A DNA stretch of 41,076 bases, taken from the NCBI GenBank assembly GCA_945877805.1, contig CAMCSM010000016.1, positions 1 to 41,076 on the forward strand, written 5' to 3'. A model generated the notes under the pieces. It was not told where the DNA came from. It searched no databases and was given only the letters and a program-made list of their open reading frames with translations. This stretch comes from Methylacidiphilum caldifontis. GTDB taxonomy: Bacteria; Verrucomicrobiota; Verrucomicrobiia; Methylacidiphilales; CAMAQI01. Positions within the stretch are counted from its first letter, which is position 1. Every line of letters begins with the position of its first letter. Position numbers and translations under genes: made by a program. Shown here one piece after another: positions 28,669-36,472 of the stretch.

Positions 28669-29631
28669 ATGTCAAAACCTCGCAATCTTAAAGTCTTCTC
28701 AGGCAATGCTAATATTCCATTGGCTCAAGCAATCGTCGACTATCTTGGAATCCCACTCGGGAAAGCGACGGTCACCTCCTTCCCCGATGGAGAGACCTTC
28801 GTTAAAATTGATGAAAATGTTCGCGATCAAGATATCTTCATCGTTCAGCCCACCTCCACACCGACAAATCAGAACTTAATGGAACTTCTGATCATGATCG
28901 ATGCCGCACGCCGTGCGAGCGCCGATCGGATCACTGCCGTGATCCCTTTCTACGGCTATGCCCGCCAAGATCGTAAAGATCAGCCCCGGGTCCCGATCAC
29001 TGCCAAGCTCGTTGCGAATCTCTTAGTGGCTGCCGGTGCCTACCGAGTCCTGACGATGGATCTTCATGCCCAACAGATTCAAGGTTTCTTTGATATTCCC
29101 GTCGACCATCTCTATGCCGCCCCTGTATTTTATAACTACCTCAAAGCAAAAAACCTCGACAATTTAGTCGTCGTCTCCCCCGATGTTGGTGGAATGAAAC
29201 TGGCCGCTTCCTATAGTCAAATGTTGAATGCCGGACTCGCAATCGTCACTAAAAAACGATTGAGTGCCACCTCCGTTGAATCCGGTTTTTTAGTCGGTGA
29301 AGTCAAAGACAAAGATGTCCTTCTCGTCGATGATATTACGGAAACGGCAGGAACCATTACCGCCGCCGCTCGACTCCTTAAAAAAGAGGGGGCCAAAAGA
29401 ATTTTTGCCGGAATTTCCCATGCCCTCCTCGGTGAACTTGCGGTCTCACGACTCAAGGGTTCTGATATCGACGAACTGATTACCACCAACAGCACCCCTG
29501 TTCAGCCCATTGAAGGATTTAACATGAAAGTCCTCAGCGTCGCCGAGATCTTAGGGGAAGCCATTCACCGAATTCACTCCGGTGAGTCCGTCTCCTCCCT
29601 TTTTAATATCGATAATAAAAAATCGTTCTAA
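28669..29631 (+). CDS. prs: Ribose-phosphate pyrophosphokinase
   Basis: FSGNANIPLAQAI; DGETFVKIDENVRDQDIFIVQPT; VLTMDLHAQQIQGFFDIPVDHL; DVLLVDDITETAGT. Confidence 0.96.
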   Translation: MSKPRNLKVFSGNANIPLAQAIVDYLGIPLGKATVTSFPDGETFVKIDENVRDQDIFIVQPTSTPTNQNLMELLIMIDAARRASADRITAVIPFYGYARQDRKDQPRVPITAKLVANLLVAAGAYRVLTMDLHAQQIQGFFDIPVDHLYAAPVFYNYLKAKNLDNLVVVSPDVGGMKLAASYSQMLNAGLAIVTKKRLSATSVESGFLVGEVKDKDVLLVDDITETAGTITAAARLLKKEGAKRIFAGISHALLGELAVSRLKGSDIDELITTNSTPVQPIEGFNMKVLSVAEILGEAIHRIHSGESVSSLFNIDNKKSF

Positions 29632-29654
29632 AGAAATTCGAGGCTAAATTCCTT

Positions 29655-30030
29655 ATTTCAAGTCTTCGCTGGAAACGGAAATAGTTTTGGCTCGCAGGGC
29701 TAATTCTTCAGTTGTTGTAAACTCCTCATTTTGAGAGCTAAACGCCAATACATTTAAACCTAAAAAAGCAGTTGGAACCACGGATCACACGGATTTTCAA
29801 CGGTTTAGGAAAAATTGCCCCTACACCCTGTGGGTGAAGGAAAAAACAGCGGTTCATTTTTATAAACTCCTCCATCCGTGGTATCTGTGTTATTTGTGCC
29901 CCCATCCCCCACTGCACCAAAATTACGAGCACCTCCGGTGGCTTAAGTTGTTCGTTTTACGAACCTTTTGTGGTTAAATGGATTGCCGATTCTAGGTTTA
30001 TTGCTTTGCAATGGGTTTTCCTGGTCCCTA
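29655..30030. repeat. Mosaic mini-hairpin repeat block 3
   Basis: CACC-TCC-GGTG (29930-29940), GTTCGT-TTT-ACGAAC (29950-29964), ATTGC-TTT-GCAAT (30000-30012); degenerate CGCTGGAAACGGAAATAGTTTTGG at about 29667-29690. Confidence 0.75.
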
Positions 30031-30086
30031 TGGAAAATTGATTTAAGCTATTTAGCTATCGGGCTATCCGGCTCATATTCATCTGC

Positions 30087-31127
30087 CTACTCATCGCGAT
30101 GCTCCTCGCAGATTTCCCGATACCGTTGGCTTCCTTTTTGATAACCATCCATGAAGCAATCGAGCAAAATATCCGTGTGATTCCTCTCGTACACCGCAGC
30201 CACCCCCTCGTTGTATTCCAGTTTGTCGGTATGAAGGAATGAAAATGGAAAATACCCGCCGTTCAGAAGCGGGATATTCATTCCGATTCGGGAGGTGCGC
30301 TTGTTCGCATCGTGGAAGGGTTGGATGTAGGGCAAGACGGCCATAACAAAAAATGCCTGTTCAAAGGGATTTTTGATCGCCCCCGCTTTTTGACAAAAGA
30401 TTTCAAATGCCTCTTTGATTTTCCATGGGTTATTCAAAGGCTTGTAGGCCGACCCTGAAATGGTGACGATCGCTTGTCGAAGCGCTCCTTCGTACTCCTT
30501 TTTTGAGAGGAGATTTTTGGAAAGTAGCGAGTGAAGATCCTTGATGTCCCTGTCGCAGATCGTCAATGGATGAGAGAGAATAAAGTTAATGGCCTCCTTG
30601 TGATTGAGGATATGACGAATTCCCATCGTATCGGAGCTTTTCACGGACCCCTCGCCGTATTCCACGAGGGTTTTGGTTTCAAGCCACGAGAGCGTCGATC
30701 CTTCAAAACGGGAGGAAGCCCATGAAAGGTCGATAAGCGCAGACTCCATCCATCTTTTGTGCTCCATACCCAGTTTAGGGCGAATACCGATGGCTTGGAG
30801 CTCCTTAATAAAGGCAGATTTGATGAAAGTGGTTTTATTCGGTTCGTAAGTACTCAAAAAAGCTTCATTAAAAACGACAGGAGCCCTGAGATGCGGAGCC
30901 TTGTGAAGCTCCTGACGAATTCCCTCTTTTGTGCTGATGTTGAGCTCATAGGAGGCTCCTTTGGTGTCGCCCCTACGCAGGATCGCCTTGAGCTTAATAA
31001 GTGCGTTCAAATCCCGGTTGATCGTAAAGCGGGAAAGTCTCGGATACCTCTCTTGGACCACCTGCATTTGAATCGGTTCTTTTGAATCCCTGAAAATCTT
31101 TAAAATCTCTTCTTGGCGCGGAGTCAT
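30087..31127 (-). CDS. Fic family protein with N-terminal winged HTH; catalytic His replaced by Gln
   Basis: MTPRQEEILKIFRDSKEPIQMQVVQERYPRLSRFTINRDLNAL; SSRFEGSTLS; YIQPFHDANKRTSRIGMNIPLL. Confidence 0.9.
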   Translation of the reverse strand: MTPRQEEILKIFRDSKEPIQMQVVQERYPRLSRFTINRDLNALIKLKAILRRGDTKGASYELNISTKEGIRQELHKAPHLRAPVVFNEAFLSTYEPNKTTFIKSAFIKELQAIGIRPKLGMEHKRWMESALIDLSWASSRFEGSTLSWLETKTLVEYGEGSVKSSDTMGIRHILNHKEAINFILSHPLTICDRDIKDLHSLLSKNLLSKKEYEGALRQAIVTISGSAYKPLNNPWKIKEAFEIFCQKAGAIKNPFEQAFFVMAVLPYIQPFHDANKRTSRIGMNIPLLNGGYFPFSFLHTDKLEYNEGVAAVYERNHTDILLDCFMDGYQKGSQRYREICEEHRDE

Positions 31128-31134
31128 AGAATTA

Positions 31135-31180
31135 ATTGTTGCACGAATTGTTTCATTAATACAACAAATAATGCAACAAT
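31135..31180. promoter_or_regulatory. 46-bp near-palindromic operator upstream of the Fic gene
   Basis: ATTGTTGCA ... cattaat ... TGCAACAAT centred on ATTAAT; inner TTGTTT/ACAACAA half-sites; 7 bp from the minus-strand ATG at 31127. Confidence 0.65.
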
Positions 31181-31334
31181 AAATGGTGGGGACTGTACAA
31201 TGGTCGATTATTTTTTATATCGAAGTCTTTCATTCCATTTCTGAGAATAAGGATAATCCCTATAAAGGAACTTAAAATAGCAAAATCCTATTATTTCAGT
31301 CACTATTCATGACTTCAAGTCCAGGTGGGAAATA

Positions 31335-31492
31335 ATCCCAGATCATGCAATAGGAATCGGTTTACCTCTCAAAAGATATTACCAAAATGGTGATAAAAAA
31401 TGGAGGGGCAGCCCCGACCTGTCGGGGCTGCCTTCCCCGCAGCCCGAGGCAGACGGCGTCTGCCCCTCCAGTTCTAATGCAAGATATGGGAT
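31335..31492. mobile_element. MITE-like non-coding element with terminal and subterminal inverted repeats
   Basis: TIR atcccagatcatgcaa / ttctaatgcaagatatgggat; inner TGGAGGGGCA / TGCCCCTCCA; internal hairpins 31377-31395, 31407-31432, 31448-31464; same architecture at 40862-41076. Confidence 0.7.
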
Positions 31493-31508
31493 AATCCCAT
31501 TTCTTGCA
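31478..31508. repeat. 15-bp near-perfect palindrome made of back-to-back element ends
   Basis: TGCAAGATATGGGAT-a-ATCCCATTTCTTGCA, one mismatch. Confidence 0.85.
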
Positions 31509-31654
31509 ATAGAGCCAAAACCCAAAAGCATTTCAAAATAGGGAAAGCAGGTCTTTAAAAAACCAAAAATTCAGATGTCTTTTTTCCTTTTTTTAAAAAC
31601 TTCTAATGCAAAAAAACTGCCTTTGAATTTCAGGAATCCATCAGCCCACGCTTA

Positions 31655-31682
31655 GTCCGCCGTAGTTTCAACGAAGGTGGAT
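31655..31682. repeat. Short hairpin repeat GTCCGCCGTAGTTTCAACGAAGGTGGAT
   Basis: Outer TCCGCC/GGTGGA stem; related framing at 27044-27080 (gtccgccagag...gacggagga). Confidence 0.65.
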
Positions 31683-31716
31683 CAGCCCATCAGCTGGTGT
31701 AAAGGGCGTTCCAAAA

Positions 31717-32487
31717 GTGAAGCAGGGGGCGGTGCTGCATCGTTCCGGAGTCACCGCTGCCGTGCGGATCAATGATACAAGTGATGTCTGGGTTGGACGC
31801 GGGGCGACCTATCGCAGCCTCCCCTCTCGTCCCTTTGCCTCGGCAACGATCCCCGAGGTTCAAGCGCTCGGAAAAGGAAAGGGGGGATTGAAGGTCAATC
31901 TCGGTCTCTATTCGATCACCTTCAATAATCAACTCGATCGCGATTACGAATCGCTCGAAACCTTCAAGGCCTTTCGCTTGGAGGCGGCAAAACATAAGTT
32001 CGATTATTTTCTCGAAGTTTTTGCACCGAACGTCGAGTGCGGGATTTCGAAAGAAAACATTCCCGGCTATGTGAATGATCAACTCGTTCGCACACTGGCG
32101 GGGATTCCCAAAAGCAACTGGCCTCAGTTTTTAAAAATCCCTTACTTCGGCCCTCAGGCGATGGAGGAGCTGGTAAACTATGAGCCAAGCCTGCTCGTCG
32201 GGATCCTCGGAGGGGGAAGCGGAACGATCTATGATGCCTTCAAACTTTTGGCCGAAGCACAAAAATACGGAGCTCGTGTCGCTCTCTTTGGCAGAAAGAT
32301 CAAGGATGCCGAAGATCCGTTTCGTTTTGTCTTTTACCTCCGTCAAATTGTGAAGAAAACGATTTCGCCGGAAGAGGCGGTCAAGGCGTACCACGCCGAT
32401 CTCAAGAAATCGAAAATCGTTCCGATCCGATCGCTGGAAAATGACATGAAGTTAACCGCCACGGAAATTTCATACGCACGCAAATAA
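31717..32487 (+). CDS. Aldolase-type TIM-barrel-like protein, possibly 5'-truncated
   Basis: GTG start; beta-strand motifs KVNLGLYSITF, DYFLEVFAPN, FLKIPYFGP, LLVGILGGGSGT, ARVALFGRKI; abuts a repeat at its 5' end. Confidence 0.6.
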   Translation: MKQGAVLHRSGVTAAVRINDTSDVWVGRGATYRSLPSRPFASATIPEVQALGKGKGGLKVNLGLYSITFNNQLDRDYESLETFKAFRLEAAKHKFDYFLEVFAPNVECGISKENIPGYVNDQLVRTLAGIPKSNWPQFLKIPYFGPQAMEELVNYEPSLLVGILGGGSGTIYDAFKLLAEAQKYGARVALFGRKIKDAEDPFRFVFYLRQIVKKTISPEEAVKAYHADLKKSKIVPIRSLENDMKLTATEISYARK

Positions 32488-32525
32488 AGTAAAAGATTTT
32501 TTAGAATTTAAATCAGGAATAACTT

Positions 32526-33998
32526 ATGATCACCCTTCACGAAAAAGCGGCTCAATTTATCGCGCAAACTCCCCATCTCCATTGGTGGAATGGAAAGCCC
32601 CAAGCAGGAACCACATCGCAAACCTCCGAGGTTTTCAATCCTGCCGACGGCTCCCGATTGACCCAAGTCGCGTTGGGAGGAGCCAAAGAGGTTGATGAGG
32701 CGGTGCAATCCGCTCATCGTGCCTTTGGAGAATGGTCCAAGCTTTCCCCTCAAGAGCGCTCGACGTTGATGCATCGGTTTGCTGATTTGATGGAGGAGGA
32801 AAAAGAGATCTTGGCCCAGATCGAGAGTCTGGATGTCGGTAAAGCAATCACCGCAACTCGCGGGTTTGACATCCCCTTTGGGGTGGAATGTATTCGTTAT
32901 TTTGCCAACCTCTCGGTTCAAACCCCGCGCGATACCCCTCTTTCGATCGCTAATATGGAGGCGAGGATTCATCGTAGTCCTTACGGGGTGTGTGGTTTTA
33001 TTTTTCCGTGGAATTTTCCCTACAACCTCCTCCTTTGGGGAATTATTCCTGCACTTGCCGCGGGCAATACGGTGGTCGTGAAACCATCCGAAGTCACTCC
33101 GCTCTCGACACTCTATGTTGCGCAACTCGCCATCCGGGCCGGTATCCCTGCGGGAGTCTTCAATGTCGTTTTGGGAGACGGTCCCTCGGTCGGAGTCCCG
33201 CTCACCGAGCATCCGCTGGTCAAACGGATGTCCTTTACCGGATCAGGTCGTGCCGGAGCCGATGTCGCCCGACGCTGCGGTCAGCGCATCATCCCCTGCA
33301 AACTGGAGCTCGGAGGAAAAGGGGCCGCGGTTCTCTTTGAGGATACCGATCTTGAAAAAGCAGTGACACAACTGGCGGGGGCGATCACCTTTAATACCGG
33401 TCAGGTCTGCTGTACGGCCACGCGCTGGTTTGTGCATGAAAAGATTTATGAGGAATTTTCACGACGGATCGTCGAAGTGCTTCAAAAAGTAAAAATCGGA
33501 TCGAGTTTGGATGAAGCCACGGAGATGGGTCCCCTTGCCAGTGCCGCTCATAAGGAGCGGGTGCTCGGCTACTTGGATCAGGGAATTCAGCAGGGAGCAA
33601 AAGTCGTTCTGGATGCCGATCGTAAAAAAGGAAGTGCCGGCTATTTCGTCTCACCCTTTTTATTGGAGGGAAGTGATGAGAATATCTGTTTTCGTGAGGA
33701 AATCTTTGGACCGACGGCCTTCATGGTTCGATTCAAAGAAGAAAATGAGGCGATCACGCGGGTCAACAGCATCCCTTACGGATTAGCCAACAGTGTCTGG
33801 AGCCAGGATCTGGTCCGGGCAAACCGGGTCGCCGAACAACTTGCAGCAGGAAACAATTGGATTAACGCCCATAATGTATTTGCCTACGGGCTTCCTTACG
33901 GCGGAATCCATCAGAGTGGATTCGGAGGGGGGGTCAATAGTCCCGAAACCTTGAACGATTATCTCCTTCCCAAAACGATTGCCCGCCCTCTAGATTAA
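32526..33998 (+). CDS. Aldehyde dehydrogenase family protein
   Basis: IFPWNFPYNLLLWGIIPALAAGNTVVVKPSE; FTGSGRAG; LELGGKGAAVL; NTGQVCCTATR. Confidence 0.95.
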   Translation: MITLHEKAAQFIAQTPHLHWWNGKPQAGTTSQTSEVFNPADGSRLTQVALGGAKEVDEAVQSAHRAFGEWSKLSPQERSTLMHRFADLMEEEKEILAQIESLDVGKAITATRGFDIPFGVECIRYFANLSVQTPRDTPLSIANMEARIHRSPYGVCGFIFPWNFPYNLLLWGIIPALAAGNTVVVKPSEVTPLSTLYVAQLAIRAGIPAGVFNVVLGDGPSVGVPLTEHPLVKRMSFTGSGRAGADVARRCGQRIIPCKLELGGKGAAVLFEDTDLEKAVTQLAGAITFNTGQVCCTATRWFVHEKIYEEFSRRIVEVLQKVKIGSSLDEATEMGPLASAAHKERVLGYLDQGIQQGAKVVLDADRKKGSAGYFVSPFLLEGSDENICFREEIFGPTAFMVRFKEENEAITRVNSIPYGLANSVWSQDLVRANRVAEQLAAGNNWINAHNVFAYGLPYGGIHQSGFGGGVNSPETLNDYLLPKTIARPLD

Positions 33999-34005
33999 TT
34001 GTCCT

Positions 34006-34974
34006 ATGACCATCTCCTTTCAAGATCAACTTTTAACTGATGGAGTTATCTCCCCGGAGGCGATCATGACTCCCCTCACGGGAGGGGTTTCAAGCGATAT
34101 TTTTCTGGTCGAAGATCGCGGGCAAAAAATAGTCGCTAAAAGGGCTCTGGAAAAACTCAAGGTCGCAGCCGATTGGCATGCGGATGTAAATCGCAACATT
34201 TCCGAATACCGCTACATGCAAGTCGTTGAACCCTGGGTTGGGGAGTCGATCCCGAAAGTTCAGAAAGTCGGCAATGGCTATTTTACGATGGAGTATTTGG
34301 GAGAGGGATTCTTGAACTGGAAACAGGAGATGCTCCTGGGCAAGATCGACACTTTCTGGGGAGAGGCAGCGGGAAGAGTCATGGGGAGGATTCATCAAAA
34401 CTCATGGCTCGACACCGATGTACAAAAGAGATTTGAAACGACAGAAAACTTTGAGGCCCTTCGTTTGGATCCCTATCTTCGATTTACGGGAGCGAAACAT
34501 CCGCAGTTGCAATCGCAGTTTGAGGCTGAAGCCGATCGTGTCAAATCAACCCGCATTGCTTTGGTTCATGGCGATTTTAGCCCGAAGAATATTCTTATCC
34601 GGGACTCACGGATGGTGCTTTTGGATTGCGAAGTCGCTTGGTATGGGGATCCGGCATTTGATCTCGCTTTTTTAACCAACCATCTGGTTTTAAAGGCGCT
34701 CCATCTTCCTGAAAAACAATCCGACTTTTTAAAACTCTTGGAAACCTTTTGGAAAAGTTACCAGACCCATTTAAGCGCCGATCGCTTTGCTCATGTCTCC
34801 CTCAACTCACGACGCCTTCAGTGGATGCTCATGCTCGCGCGCGTCGATGGGAAATCCCCTGCCGAGTATCTCACTGAAAGCGCAAGGCAAAGGATTCGGG
34901 AGAAGGTCCGCCTTCATTTAAAACCGACCTTTTATCCGACTCCTGGGGAGACATTTAATCTTCTTTTTTCCTAA
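34006..34974 (+). CDS. Aminoglycoside-phosphotransferase-fold small-molecule kinase
   Basis: IALVHGDFSPKNILIRDSRMVLLDCEVAWYGDPAFDLAFLTNHL. Confidence 0.85.
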   Translation: MTISFQDQLLTDGVISPEAIMTPLTGGVSSDIFLVEDRGQKIVAKRALEKLKVAADWHADVNRNISEYRYMQVVEPWVGESIPKVQKVGNGYFTMEYLGEGFLNWKQEMLLGKIDTFWGEAAGRVMGRIHQNSWLDTDVQKRFETTENFEALRLDPYLRFTGAKHPQLQSQFEAEADRVKSTRIALVHGDFSPKNILIRDSRMVLLDCEVAWYGDPAFDLAFLTNHLVLKALHLPEKQSDFLKLLETFWKSYQTHLSADRFAHVSLNSRRLQWMLMLARVDGKSPAEYLTESARQRIREKVRLHLKPTFYPTPGETFNLLFS

Positions 34975-35006
34975 AAAACTCATCAAACTTGATTCCGAGA
35001 AAACAT

Positions 35007-36287
35007 ATGAAAATTAAAAAAATTGAGGCTTATCAAATCTATGACTCCCGAGGAAATCCAACCGTGGAGTGCGAAGTCACTTTGGAAAATGGAATGACCG
35101 GATACGGGATCGTCCCCTCAGGAGCATCGACCGGTCAATATGAAGCACTGGAGATGCGCGATGGGGAAAAGAAAAAGTTTCGTGGAAAATCGGTCTTTCG
35201 GGCGATTGGAAATATTCAAGGCGAAATCCAAAAAAGTTTGATCGGTCAGGAGATTGAAGATCAGGAGGCGATTGATCGCCGAATGATTGAACTTGATGGA
35301 ACTCCGAATAAGTCACGCCTGGGTGCCAATGCCATTTTGGGGGTTTCGATGGGAGTCGCGCAAGCTCGGGCCGCCGCAATGCAAAAGCCGCTCTTTCGTG
35401 CCCTAGGTAACGGAACACTTCTTCCTTTGCCTGAGATTCAGCTTATCGGCGGAGGAGCCCATGCCAACTGGAGAACCGACATTCAGGATTTTTTAATCAT
35501 CGCCACGGGAGCCAAGACCTACGAAGAGACCTTGGAAATGACCTTCAATGTCTATCATGCTGCAGCCGATCTTTTCAAGGCGGAGAATAAATATTATGGG
35601 GTGGCTGACGAAGGGGGTTTTTGGCCTGAGTTCGATTCCAATGAAGCTGTTTTTAAACGGGTCGTCGAAGCGATCGAAAAAGCGGGCTACATCCCCGGCA
35701 AAGAGGTCGCCATCTCGCTCGATATCGCTGCCAGTGATCTTTATGACGAAAAGAGCGGACGCTACGAATTTCGTTTGGAGAAACGATCCTTTAGCTCAGA
35801 AGAGTTTTGCGATCTGATGATTGATTGGTGTACCAAATATCCCGTGATTTCGGTCGAAGATCCGATGGCCGATACCGATATTCAGGGATGGAAACGCTTC
35901 ACCTCCAAAATGGGAAAGAAGCTGCAAATCATCGGCGATGATCTCTTCACGACCAATATCGGACGGATTCAGCACGGGATCGATGAAAAACTTGCCAACG
36001 CCGTTTTAATCAAGCTCAATCAAATTGGAACCGTGACCGAGACCCTTCAAGCGATTGAAATGACTAAAAAGGCCGGATGGCTTCCGGTCGTTTCCGCGCG
36101 ATCCGGAGAAACCGAAGATGCCTTTATTGCACATCTCGCCACGGGAACAAATGCCGGACAACTCAAAGTCGGTTCCTTCACCCGCAGCGAGCGGATGGTC
36201 AAATGGAATGAGGTTTTGAGAATTCAACGTCACCTCGGAAATGAAGCGAAATTTCTAGGGGCGGGAATTTATAGGACCCTCTTTTGA
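35007..36287 (+). CDS. Enolase-like protein with altered active site
   Basis: IEAYQIYDSRGNPTVECEV; VPSGASTGQYEALEMRD; GGGAHANWRTDIQDFLI; VADEGGFWP; GDDLFTTN; LIKLNQIGTVTETL; SARSGETED. ATG at 35007 preferred over TTG at 34989. Confidence 0.92.
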   Translation: MKIKKIEAYQIYDSRGNPTVECEVTLENGMTGYGIVPSGASTGQYEALEMRDGEKKKFRGKSVFRAIGNIQGEIQKSLIGQEIEDQEAIDRRMIELDGTPNKSRLGANAILGVSMGVAQARAAAMQKPLFRALGNGTLLPLPEIQLIGGGAHANWRTDIQDFLIIATGAKTYEETLEMTFNVYHAAADLFKAENKYYGVADEGGFWPEFDSNEAVFKRVVEAIEKAGYIPGKEVAISLDIAASDLYDEKSGRYEFRLEKRSFSSEEFCDLMIDWCTKYPVISVEDPMADTDIQGWKRFTSKMGKKLQIIGDDLFTTNIGRIQHGIDEKLANAVLIKLNQIGTVTETLQAIEMTKKAGWLPVVSARSGETEDAFIAHLATGTNAGQLKVGSFTRSERMVKWNEVLRIQRHLGNEAKFLGAGIYRTLF

Positions 36288-36472
36288 TCTTACTGGGGGT
36301 TTCTTTTTTTCGGCGTATTAAATCATCCCAGAGGGCTTTGTAGACTCTTTATCCTTAAGTTAACGCATATGCGCATATGCGGGACGGAGATGTGGCAAAT
36401 TTTGGGTTTATCCTTATTCTGCAGGGGATTTCCTCTCTGCTTCAATTTTTCTTATGGAAGGATCCGGAAAAG

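Noticed and set aside
32508-33212. 234-aa minus-strand ORF opposite the aldehyde dehydrogenase
   Set aside because: Antisense shadow of a strongly supported ALDH gene; no recognisable domain.
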